28,748 nucleotides of DNA from Saccoglossus kowalevskii. Lineage: Eukaryota; Hemichordata; Enteropneusta; Harrimaniidae. Both the position numbers and the translations under genes were made by a program. The stretch lies in assembly GCF_000003605.2 (NCBI RefSeq), contig NW_003158229.1:117275-146022 (forward strand). The letters run 5' to 3'. Below are positions 11,783 to 21,603 of the stretch, piece by piece. Under the pieces are notes generated by a model. It had not been told where the DNA came from, searched no databases, and worked only from the letters and a program-made list of their open reading frames with translations. The number at the start of each line of letters is the position of its first letter. Position 1 is the stretch's first letter.

Positions 11783-11908
11783 GTCAGAAATCATACCAGG
11801 ATAATGTACTTGTTGTGTTTGAGCTGCCAACCAAGTACAAGTGAGACAAAAACAAAGAAATTGGATTTGTTTGAGTACAAAGAGCAATGTTCAACTATCC
11901 TGCGACAA
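11783..11908 (+). other. Candidate internal exon
   Basis: A long pyrimidine tract ends in TTTTTTATTACAG at 11782, and two donors follow: GTGAGA at 11841 (58-nt exon) and GTAAGA at 11909 (126-nt exon). With the longer exon one frame is open throughout (42 codons, ending EYKEQCSTILRQ). With the shorter exon another frame reads SYQDNVLVVFELPTKY, which has the hydrophobic alternation and codon choice of real coding sequence; in that frame a TGA follows directly if the first donor is skipped. I do not recognise the protein. It could also be a non-coding RNA exon or chance. Partner exons were not identified. Confidence 0.3.
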
Positions 11909-14033
11909 GTAAGAAACTGATTGCTGTTTTACTTGCAGTTCAACATTGTTCAAAAAGTATCTCTTTATTTTTATAATCAAGGGTGAACAATTTATTGTAT
12001 GTAGCAATTACACAATTTAAGATAATAGTACCAAAAAAGTCAGATCACTGTACAATCCTTTCCAAATTTTATTTCATGTTTCTTTTTATTGTTAATGTAA
12101 ATATTTTTAGGTGACAAATGTAAATACAGTAGTGTGTACAGAAAGTAAATAGATTGGAAATCGGACTACTGGGGTGACCAACCTATCCTCCCCTGTTAAA
12201 TTAATGGAATGATCTACTTGGATTGTGCCATGTATATTAAATATGGGGGTGGAAGGTTAGCTCTTTTGAGTGTTTTATAATAAAGATAGGTTGCTAATAA
12301 TGTCCAAGTGAGATCCTCATGAAGGTTGCCTTCGAACCCCAAATTCATAATGGAATGGTCAATTGTAAATGTTTTTTTCTTATTCCACATATCATGTGTT
12401 ACCAGATTTTCATACATCATTTTATACCTACCCTTCCTATTACCACAGTAGAATAGTCTACTGTTGTCACTATTCAGGTCTTTCCACAACAAATATAGGG
12501 GCGGAAGGTTAAATGATTTGTGTACAAATACTGCTAAGAATTAATAGTTGATGCTAATATTACTGCACTGCACAAATACATTTTGTAAATTTAAAAAAAA
12601 AAAAAAAATTTAAAATTCAAATATCCCAATCACTTTCTACACATATGATCTATACATGTATCTGAGAAAGTTTGAACTAGTTGTAAGATTATCGCTTTTC
12701 TAAATGATGAATTTGAAACCAAACACAGGTGTAGAGAAAATATATTTAACCTACATCTTTTGTAAAGAACATATTTTAATCTGGTCATTATTCGAGGTTC
12801 AGAGATGAGTTAATCTGATTGTGATCGCCATGGTAACCATATTCTTTTCTGGATTCTTGTGGTAGTGATATTCGTTACAGAGGGCATGGTATGGTGCCCT
12901 TTTATACATGATGTGCATATCATAGAAATATGCAAGTAGCCATTAATATCTAGAGTATAGCCATAATGAACATTGCTGGTATTAGAATCCTGTTAGAATT
13001 TTGAAAATACACCACACATTGATTGTAATTACATCACTGCTGAGCTCCTCAAGGTCCTTCTAAATGACTCTAGATTTGAAAAAAATATACTAAAAGTACA
13101 GAATTTAATGAGCTGTTATTCTAAATGTTAGATTGGAAACATCAGGATTTAATCAATAATGTGGAGTACTTATCATCTATATTGCCCTTGTTGCGTGGTA
13201 TTTATTGGTCTTATTGCTCCAAGGTGGGGTACATATTAACATTAACGCTTCTTATCGGCTATCAGGCAGGGAGAATATTGGCCTAGATATATGTAATAAT
13301 TTACTGTTTATTGTCAGTTGGTTTCACCAAAAATAGGTGCAATATGTTAACTGCCATTGTATACAAAGCTGCTTTCTTTTATGTAATGCACTCTTGAATC
13401 ACTCCACTCTGCCCACCAACACCCTCCCTGAACAGGGTCAACGAGTTAAAAAGTACTTAAACTGAGGCAGTTTAGGAAACTCTTTACTAATTGGAGTTGG
13501 ATTTATAATTTTAACATTTTGGCTGCAGAAAAAATTCGTAGTAATTTGTTATATTTTGTCTTGTAAAAAAAACGTGTATAATGGTACTCTGATATTGAAT
13601 GATAAAATAATCACCTCCATTTGATGAATTGGAAAATAACATGTCTGCCTGACTTGTATTCATAGATTGACCTAAATTTAATTCAGCTACTGAGTTAATA
13701 TAATATTTATTGGCAATTTATTTCTGCTAAAAAATAAATCGTAGAAATCTCTTTTGCTTTCATTTGTTACTTCTTTGTGTGAAATATTGGACAAAAGTAA
13801 TTATTACTGGATAAAATATTTTAGAAAATTTGAGCAGAAATCAATTTCCTTGAATAAAAAATGGTCTTTTTTGTCTAAAATTGAATAATGAGTGGGAGGA
13901 AAAAGTGTCTCTGAGTGACCTTAATCTGGCCTACTTTATCATTGAGGAGGTTAATGGTGTCCAGCTGTGGGATATCAGTACATGACCTATTCAACCTTGC
14001 ATTCCATTACCATACAGCACTGGCCATTGCCTC
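11909..14033. other. AT-rich non-coding stretch
   Basis: The largest open frame, 92 codons on the minus strand at 12214-12492, has no domain I recognise and is flanked by two direct copies of an AATATRGGGGYGGAAGGTTA phrase (about 12238 and 12490). These suggest a repeat rather than a gene. An A run with AAATTT borders lies near 12588-12613. Nothing else is supported. Confidence 0.45.
12238..12512. repeat. Direct repeat pair about 252 bp apart
   Basis: AATATGGGGGTGGAAGGTTA and its near copy AATATAGGGGCGGAAGGTTA lie about 252 bases apart, differing at two positions. The pair may bound an insertion or be remnants of a duplicated unit. Nothing between them is recognisable. Confidence 0.55.
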
Positions 14034-14420
14034 CAGTTTGGGTCATTCCATTTAATGAGAAGGGTGTGACATCTTCCCTTCAATTGCAGGGATTCACTCA
14101 TGTCTACCAACCTCAGTTTGGTCATTCCATTTAATGAGGAGGGTGTGAAGTTTTGCTACCTGTATCCATCTCACCTACCTCAGTTTGGATTGTTCCATTT
14201 AATGATAAGGGTGTGAAGTTTTGCTACCTGTATCCATCTCACCTACCTCAGTTTGGATTGTTCCATTTAATTAGAAGGGTGTATTGCACTGTTAACTGTA
14301 CTGTATTTCCATCAATCTCAGTTTGGGCTATTCTATTTAATGTGCGGGATGTGTAGCACTACTACCTGTACCCATCCTTACAAACCTCAGTTTGGGTCAT
14401 TCCATTTAATGAGAGAGGTG
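14034..14420. repeat. About 69-bp minisatellite, six diverged copies
   Basis: CAGTTTGG followed by a TCATTCCATTTAATGAGAAG-like block recurs at about 14034, 14114, 14181, 14249, 14319 and 14388. Spacings are 80, 67, 68, 70 and 69 bases. The two central units are almost identical and the outer ones are diverged. The 67-codon frame at 14153-14356 is a product of the repeat. Confidence 0.9.
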
Positions 14421-16584
14421 ACATAACAAAATTGGTTATTTCATTGATATGATTTGGGTGGGAGGCTTGTTTCTATATGAGGATTTCACAGGAATGCATA
14501 TTTACAGAAACAAGGATTTTTGTTTGATTTCTCGCTTAATATAAAACATGCATGGTATTGTAATAAAATCTGCTTGGATGAGTATTTCTCTTTGACAAAA
14601 TCTGTATTTCAAAATTTTAACTTTTAATCAATCCATGTCATTTTTGACATTGTTCTGTTTAATTAACCATGTGTGCTTCAATTGTTAGGGTGTCTTGTTG
14701 CTGTTTGAGTTAGGTCTACATTTCTTTGCCAGTTTCACCACTGAATATATCCTGCAATACCCGTATGCACTTTGTCCCTCTGACCTGGTGCTATTTATGG
14801 TATTCATCTTGACCGTCTAACCTAAATAAAAAAAGCATTGGTGCAGATAATGGTAGTTGATGTACACTTACATGTATATGTCATTATTAAGACTGAGAAT
14901 TATGGCTATTTTGAGGATTTTAGTATGTAATTTGATTTATTGTGGTAAGTAACGCAAGCCAATACATAGGGTCACATTACGTTCTTATAAATTAATTCAG
15001 TCCCAGAATAAATAACAATAATGACATTTGTACCAGGAAGATTATCTATCTCCTAAAAATAGTCAATGATTATAAACAGTGTCTATCGGTAAGATTAAAA
15101 CTTAGTGGTCTAATCCATGTATAGAAATATTTTGGTATTGAAAACATAAAACCTGCCCTTTACCAATTTTTAAAATTAATGTTCAGAATTTAAGTTTAAG
15201 TTCATGATTTATCACTTTCTAAAAAAAAGATTTTCTCAGCCATCATGATCTGTAAATGTCAAAATTGATTCCTGTATTCCAATCTGGTGAAGCTGGTAGA
15301 TTCCATTATCAGTGTATAGAGAGTGAACCTTATAATACTTACTACGTTGTGCAGCATTGTGTCCATGATTGAGAATGCCTATCATTTTATGTATTAACTT
15401 ATTATTCTGATTTTATGATATTAAATAATAACAAAATAAAAGTATTCTAAGGCCACATCTCTTTGAAAAATTGTTATTACTCTGCACCTGTGATGTCATT
15501 TTGAAAAACTTTGTTCATTTTCAGCAGGGAAACTTTATACTGTCATTTTGGGCTGATTGGTTATATTATTGAAAAGTGACCATGGTTTTATATAAAACTC
15601 ACTTTGATTGGTCTATGTCATCCATCAACTGGTCTTCATCCAATCAAAAAACATTAAGATCTTTTGTAAGACTTTCAGAGATTGGATTAAATTTCCAAGC
15701 ACCTGTTTCACTAACCAATCACATTAGGTATTTCTTCTCACTGCTCAGGACAATTCTTATATCAGCTCGTGTAACATGCACTGTTATTATCCTAATCTAA
15801 TTATACTTGTTGACCACTTAAATGCCAAAATCAACTTTTCAACATTGAAAAACAATTTTAAAAAATGTTAACAAGAACTGTAGTCAATGGTAAATGTCTA
15901 TTTGGTTTAAAATTAAGAACAATACAGAAAAATCTGCAGAATGTTGCACCAAAGGTAAGAAGGGTAAGATTATGGCATTCAAAGCATTTCTGGGAAATTT
16001 TCTTGGAATCTTTGAATAATTACAGAGATAATGTTTATGAGAATACTACTTTAATGTAGTTATGGGAACAGAATTGTTTCTACTCACACACGCACTCACA
16101 TCAAAATTCTCAATTATAAAAATCTGCTTGATTTAAAAAAAAAATGGCTCTTTACCTCAGACAACAATAAATTGCAAAAATAGAAAAATAAAACAACGTT
16201 GTACCAGGGCTTGAACATCCAGTATTCTGTATAAGGTGGCTGATTTCATGACCATTTCTAGAATTGATGTGAAATTATGGAAGAAACATTGTACTTTTTT
16301 AAGGGAATTATGAATTTTATGTCTTGTGTACCATTTTGTGCCAGCTACTTTTTACAACAACTATTGAGCTTGTTAATACTACCAATGTGAGTAGATTGCA
16401 GCATTAAGAGGTGAAATTGATTCCACTATCTCTTTACAATATCTGTTCAGTTTAATACTTAGATGTAGGTTTGTGTTGTATCACTATGGTAACTGATGTA
16501 GTTAAATATTTTTTCCTGAACTAATGCTCATTTATGTAGTTAATCTAGTGGTATCACAAATCTGGGTGAATCTGTCAAATTGAA
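14421..16584. other. AT-rich non-coding stretch
   Basis: No gene supported. In the open frame at 15865-16059 an AAG|GTAAGA donor-like site occurs after about 30 codons, but no convincing acceptor or family match accompanies it. The frame at 15576-15800 is compositionally ordinary. Two CCAATCA words occur near 15639 and 15715. Confidence 0.45.
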
Positions 16585-16910
16585 ACACCTAAGCTGAACA
16601 CTTGGTTGAACCTGTCACAACTAAATATGATTAAACCCAACACTTGGTTGAACCTGTCAAAGCTGAACATTTGTTTCCACTCGTCAGTATTGAACACACA
16701 TTAACCTCTCTAAACTGAACACTAGATTAAACCTCTCTAAACTGAACACTAGATTAAACCTCTCTAAACTGAACATTAGATCAAACCTCTCTAAACTGAA
16801 CACTAGATTAAACCTCTCTAAACTGAACATTAGATTAAACCTCTCTAAACTGAACACTAGATTAAACCTCTCTAAACTGAACACTAGATTGAACCTCTCT
16901 AAACTGAACT
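16585..16910. repeat. 27-bp minisatellite
   Basis: From about 16703 to 16910 a 27-bp unit (CTGAACACTAGATTAAACCT then CTCTAAA) repeats almost eight times with few changes. Left of it, 16585-16702 holds diverged relatives (CTGAACACTTGGTTGAACCT) with uneven spacing. Because 27 is a multiple of three and the minus strand lacks a stop in one frame, a 66-codon frame with a 9-residue period (FSLERFNLV) runs through it. I read this as a consequence of the repeat, not as a gene. Confidence 0.93.
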
Positions 16911-16969
16911 GAAGTCATGGTTAATCTTTCATAGAGGTATATTTTTCAATTAACCTTACAAATGTTACA

Positions 16970-17074
16970 ATGGCGAGTGAAATCTTCGGTTCGGTGTTTG
17001 ACGTCAGCCTCATTTTAGACAGCAATATACAAGTTTTTGTTGCCAATGTAAATGTAATTATACTTGAAAAATGA
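16970..17074 (+). CDS. Possible 34-codon small ORF or first exon
   Basis: Just after the minisatellite, ACAATGG gives a good eukaryotic start context (A at -3, G at +4). The first 21 codons, MASEIFGSVFDVSLILDSNI and Q, are richer in G+C and CpG than anything nearby; the frame then drifts into AT-rich sequence and stops at 17074. It might be a real small ORF, the 5' part of an exon, or part of a repeat element. A full CRE palindrome overlaps it. I do not recognise the peptide. Confidence 0.2.
   Translation: MASEIFGSVFDVSLILDSNIQVFVANVNVIILEK
16999..17006. promoter_or_regulatory. CRE palindrome TGACGTCA
   Basis: An exact match to the CREB/ATF consensus octamer, in a small CpG-bearing patch within AT-rich DNA. 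Whether it acts as an enhancer cannot be told from sequence; it also encodes part of the small ORF starting at 16970. Confidence 0.4.
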
Positions 17075-18136
17075 AAATCTGTATTCTTCTGAAATTGTTC
17101 AATTGCGTAGCCACTGAACCTTGTATTTTACAATTTTCTCTTTGCACTATTCAAGATGTATGTACAGGTAAAATGATCTTTTGAACAAAATATATATCAT
17201 TTGTTTGTTTTTTACAGATGAATAATATTTGTACTATATTTACTCCTTTAGAAGCACATCTCTGTAATGTTGGATTTCAAGCATACCTTGTTACCATGTT
17301 GTGAACTTCTAATGGAACAAATATTGTAATTGAGAAACTTTTTCATTGCTTTTTGATTTTCTTCTAATTTCTGTATTATTTTCAATCAAATAATGAAATT
17401 CACATGTTTTGGTCAATATTTTAGCAGATTATTGTCAAAAATTATGAGAGTTTTTTTTTCCTCAGCGACTGTGGTGCCAATAATAAACTGTACATCCGCT
17501 ATAAGCAGTATATATATTTAGTCAAATAATAGTAAAAAACATAATTTGTATGTTTTACAGTTATAATTATCATGAATTTGAATGGCTTGACTACAATATA
17601 TAATTATTCCTTTTTTTTTAAAAAAAAAAACGTTGCCTAAATATCATATATGGTGTATTTTTTTTAGCAACTTTATGACTAAAGGAACTTTTTGAAGTAA
17701 TTAATAAATGCACTTTTAACAATTATATGTCATATTTTAAAAAAATGGAAATCTGGAGAAAAACTAAAGGTGTTTTTATCATGTGACGTTCATGTTATTT
17801 TAAGCTTAAAATTTTAATGTTGCAGATGTTGACATTTTATGAAAAAAAAGAATTAATATGTCATTTTCTTTTTTATCGTTTAAGTCAATTTTATCATACT
17901 ATTTAGGTTTTCTTGGTATATAATCCATGCTTGGTATGACTTTTCAGCAGTGCCTGTAAATATTTACTAGTTGAAATTTTCTTTTAGTTTCCTTTTATGG
18001 GTATATCACTTATACATCAACACACATTTATGGTATTATTTGTACAATCAGAGTTCAGTATAAAAAGAAAATAAGTCATTATTATTTTTGTTTCTTTATT
18101 GAATCTTCCTTTTTACCTCTGACCCAACAGCAGGTC
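17075..18136. other. AT-rich non-coding stretch
   Basis: No gene supported. A T9A11 self-complementary tract lies at 17611-17630. A good acceptor-like tract ends at ACAG before 17219 and is followed by a 27-codon open frame ending in TGA (MNNICTIFTPLEAHLCNVGF, then seven more residues), which could at most be a terminal exon; evidence is weak. Confidence 0.45.
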
Positions 18137-18490
18137 GTGCTGCCCATGCTGCAGAGGGATGCTTCCCTCCATCATAGAAGAACTCTTACTTTTCCCGCAG
18201 AGGATGGCTTCCATTTGTTGCAGAGGGAACTTTCTTTTTGCTGCAGAGGAGCGCTTCCATTTGTTGCAGAGGGAACTCTTACTTTTGCCGCAGAGGAGCG
18301 CTTCCCATTGTTGCAGAGGGAACTTTCCTTTTGGCGCAGAGGAGCGCTTCCATTTGGTGCAGAGGGAACTTTCCTTTTGGCGCAGAGGAGTGCTTCAATT
18401 TGTTGCAGAGGGAACTTTCCCTTTGTTGCAGAGGAGTTCTTCCCTTTGTTGCAAAGGGAACTTTTCTTTTGTTGCAGCGCTTCTATTTTC
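18137..18490 (+). repeat. 23-bp minisatellite with 46-bp higher order
   Basis: GCAGAGG recurs every 23 bases or so about 15 times. Two alternating versions, GCAGAGGGAACTTTCCTTTT and GCAGAGGAGCGCTTCCATTT, form a 46-bp dimer. As 23 and 46 are not multiples of three, each reading frame passes through all phases and all three plus-strand frames stay open (134, 118 and 95 codons), giving the same peptide words (LLQREL, CCRGALPF, VAEGTF, AAEERF) in each frame. I see no splice or start evidence for translation. Confidence 0.92.
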
Positions 18491-19604
18491 TACAAAAGAA
18501 TTTATTCAAAAGTGATATTTTTTGATTACTTTGATGTTTAATATATAGGTGCCTCATGTGGCCCACCCTCACATTTGTTCATTTCCTGAAGATACAGTAT
18601 CTTCAATTCTCTAATTTTGATGAATTTGTTTGGTAAAAATGGTATTTTTGAAACCGATTGCTTTAATATTATACATATAAGTAATACAGGTGGACCTCTC
18701 TCAGATTTGTTCATTTCATGATGTCTTCAATTCTTTAATTGAAAGTTGCATTGCTAACTGCGGATAGACTGCTTGTATAAATGTTACCCTAGAAAATGGG
18801 TGCCCTCTTGTATCTGTTGTAGAAATACTGGAAACCAAGGTTGTACGAAACTACATTGTATTGTGGATGGATTTTATTCATACATATAACTATAATAATT
18901 GCCAGCACCTTTAATCTGTCTCATAAAATAAATAATTGTATTCACCTCTTATTTCTTATATAATTCATCATTTATCCTGGGATAACTATGAATATTTTAA
19001 TATTTAACTCGGGCGCAAAAATTATTTTCATGCTCAAAATCGGTGTAAATTTATTTACATTTCCTGTGGTTTTCACTGAATTCAGTCTTAATTTTGTACC
19101 AAACAGAATAAATATGACTAAGTATGCTTTTAGTTTTTGAAAGTTTTTGTCCACATGTAGAAAAGGACTACAAATGAAAGTACATTATGGATGGTGATGG
19201 AAGATAACTTTGGCAAGGTTTAAGACAAGAAGACGCAGTGTCTTTCGTCAAATATCATCCTTGTAAACTCACAGGAAGTTTGTAATTACAAAATTTTGCT
19301 TAGTCTTGTACTAACAGATCTTATTGGTAATTGACCATTGAGAATTCTTTCAGAGCAAGGGAATCACATAAGTTGTTTTTGCCCTTCAAATGAAGTTCCA
19401 TTTTCTATCGTCATGTCCACTGACCTGCTGACCTATGACCTATGTAACTGTGGAATTTGAAACATTGTATGTGATGATAACCGAGAATGGAAAGCAATAA
19501 AAAAAATTATATAAAAATAACCAATGTGTATTTGGTTCCAAAATTAATTGAAATTAGTGACAATTACAAAAATAGAGAATGTAATGGTGAGGGGGTTATG
19601 TTAG
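18491..19604. other. AT-rich stretch with a dispersed repeat pair
   Basis: No gene supported. A block containing TTTGTTCATTTC and a TCTTCAATTCTYTAATT word appears at about 18547-18620 and, shortened by an internal gap, at about 18687-18740. This is a local direct duplication. Confidence 0.5.
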
Positions 19605-19996
19605 TGTGACAGTGGCCCCTCGCCCATTATCATCTTTAATGAGGCAGCCTTTGGCCCCTCCCCCATCATCTGTAATGTGACAGCCTTTGGTCCCTCCCCC
19701 ATCATCTGTAATGTGACAGCCTTTGGTCCCTCCCCCATTATCTGTAATGTGACAGCCTTTGGTCCCTCCCCCAATATCATCTGGAATGTGACAGCCTTTG
19801 GTCCCTCCCCCATTATCATCTGTAATGTGACAACCTTTGGTCCCTCCCCCATTATCATCTGTAATGTGACAACCTTTGGTCCCTCCCCCATTATCATCTG
19901 TAATGTGACAGCCCTTGGTCCCTCCTCTGTTATCATTCGTGCTGCAACAGCTGCTGACAAAATGTGGAGCAATATTAAAACTGACATTGTATTCAT
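19601..19996 (-). CDS. Possible secreted repeat protein, 131 codons
   Basis: The frame from the first ATG (19996) to TAA (19601) encodes 131 residues. Residues 1-19 (MNTMSVLILLHILSAAVAA) look like a signal peptide: short polar start, hydrophobic core, and small residues at -3 and -1 before R20. Residues 21-131 are nine repeats of 13 or 12 residues, consensus MIMGEGPKAVTLQ, with no cysteine. Unit-length changes are all multiples of three. Against a gene: the opposite strand is open too, no promoter, intron or polyA evidence is seen, and the repeat alone could keep the frame open. The match of a signal-like segment directly upstream, in frame, is the notable point. Function unknown. Confidence 0.25.
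   Translation of the reverse strand: MNTMSVLILLHILSAAVAARMITEEGPRAVTLQMIMGEGPKVVTLQMIMGEGPKVVTLQMIMGEGPKAVTFQMILGEGPKAVTLQIMGEGPKAVTLQMMGEGPKAVTLQMMGEGPKAASLKMIMGEGPLSH
19605..19953. repeat. 36/39-bp minisatellite
   Basis: About nine units contain TTTGGTCCCTCCCCCAT, an ATCATCTGTAATGTGACA block and CC. Some units are 39 bp and others 36 bp; the difference is three bases, so phase is kept. Both strands therefore stay open through the array. The minus strand of each unit carries a GGGGGAGGGACC tract. Confidence 0.93.
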
Positions 19997-20355
19997 ATTA
20001 CCCAAATATAGTTTATTCGTCGTAATTGTTAGCAGTAGCAGTGATCACTCTTGCCTTTATGTGCATGCATCTGGTTCCGTATAATACTCGCAACATGTCT
20101 GATTTTGTCATTTTTTTGAAAATGATAAAGTTGCCCAGTTTGAAATTTTCTGGTGTCCTTATTTAAGTAAGGCAAATGGTAAGTTGGCCATACAATGTTT
20201 TGAAATAAATGGTACAATTTCTCAATGGGCCCAATTAAAACACTGAGTGATCAGCTGTAATAAGTTACAGTGTGAAGCACTGCCACACCACCACCCGGCC
20301 TTCCTATCCAAATCAGTATTTTTCATTAATTATGTTAATTCAATATTGGCAGACA
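19997..20355. other. Spacer, no gene seen
   Basis: This holds the upstream side of the minus-strand repeat ORF. I see no convincing TATA box or initiator for it. Small frames at 20029-20217 (minus) and 20247-20477 (plus) have no recognisable domain. Confidence 0.45.
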
Positions 20356-20552
20356 ATATTTATATTCTCACAATCCAATGTGGTCTTCCAATGGAATTCA
20401 TGAGTACACAAGGTTTTGACCTGAGTGCAAAGTGCACTAATTACAATTCTATACCAATCACCAAAGTAATTAGCTAGTTAAAGGCAATGTTGCCATTTTT
20501 GTTCAAATGAGACCCATATCTTGCGAATGAGTGGCACGACGAGCATCTCCCT
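20356..20552 (-). mobile_element. Diverged TTAA-type miniature element, copy 2
   Basis: In the reverse orientation of the 24636 element it keeps, in order, the CACAATCCAATG block, TTTGACCTGAGTGCAAAGTG, CACTAATTAC, the CCATTTTTGTTCAAAT block and the terminal GGCACGACGAGCATCTCCCT followed by TTAA (20553-20556). It also shares GACCCATAT-CTTG with the copy at 10495-10733. The middle has a deletion and the left terminus is not recognisable. It is the most diverged of the three copies and encodes nothing. Confidence 0.7.
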
Positions 20553-20556
20553 TTAA

Positions 20557-20951
20557 TTTCAGGAGACACTGTGAAATGGGCTGCCCTCAGTTTCCTAAAA
20601 TAATTTACATTAAAATGTAAAATATTCATACAAATCAAACACAATTGTCACAAACTATATGCGTTGTCAAGTACATGTTGTCATCATATTAAAATTCAGT
20701 ATTAGTATCAAATAGCTTTAAAATGTCCAATCACCTTTGTTGGTGCAGCGATAATTGTGCAGTTAAAACTAAGAAATGAATAACAATGACTAAGTCATTT
20801 GAAAGTGCTGCATCTGGGTCTACTGATGACATTTCATTTAGATCCACTCTGTATGACCCCTACAGGTCACTTATCCTGCAACTTTCTGGAGAGGGCTGTT
20901 TCAAGTTAAAAATGTGACAAAAATGTAATAAGTAGGTATAAGCATTATTGC
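20557..20951. other. AT-rich spacer
   Basis: No gene, repeat array or regulatory motif that I can support. Confidence 0.5.
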
Positions 20952-21603
20952 TGTATATATACTCCAATGAATACCTGTATGCCTCTAGAACTATGAATAT
21001 ACCACTATTACCATATATTTGGGATATAACTATACCTCCATAATTATATATACCTTAACATCTTTCATGACTATATTCGGAATATACCTCTGACTATATA
21101 TACATACATGACTATATTTTCAGGATATACCATTGACTATATAAACTTTCATGAATATATATTTGGGATATACCACTGACTATATATACTTTCATGACTA
21201 CATATTCAGGATATATCATTGACTATATATACTTTCATGACTATATATTTGGGATATACCACTGACTATATATACTTTCATGACTATGTATTTGGGATAT
21301 ACCACTGACTATATATTTTTTCATGACTAAATATTCAGGATATATCATTGACTATATATATTTTCATGACTATATATTCAGGATATACCTCTGACTATAT
21401 ATACTTTCATGACTAAATATTCAGGATATAATTTCATGACTATATATTTGGGATATACCACTGACTATATATTTTTTCATGATTATATATTCAGGATATA
21501 CCACTGACTATATATACTTTCATGACTATATATTCGGAATATACCACTGACAATATATACTTCCATGACTATATATTCAGGATATACCTCTGACTATATA
21601 TTT
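20952..21603. repeat. 43-bp AT-rich tandem array
   Basis: The unit runs ATATATTCAGGATATACCAC then TGACTATATATACTTTCATG and ACT, about 43 bp, repeated roughly 14-15 times. The left part (to about 21060) is diverged and the rest is more regular; one unit near 21425 is shortened. TATA-like words in every unit make it easily melted. It ends where the 34-bp array begins, with no spacer. Confidence 0.92.

Noticed and set aside
12214-12492. 92-codon minus-strand ORF
   Set aside because: No recognisable domain, no splice context, and it coincides with a direct-repeat pair; chance is adequate for AT-rich DNA of this length.
14034-14420. Link between the 69-bp array (TCATTCCATTTAATGAG) and the TAATGGAATGATC word near 12200
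   Set aside because: Only about a dozen bases agree, which is too little to claim a shared origin without a search.
16684-16884. 66-codon minus-strand ORF with a 9-residue repeat
   Set aside because: It follows directly from a stop-free 27-bp unit; no signal, promoter or non-repeat coding part.
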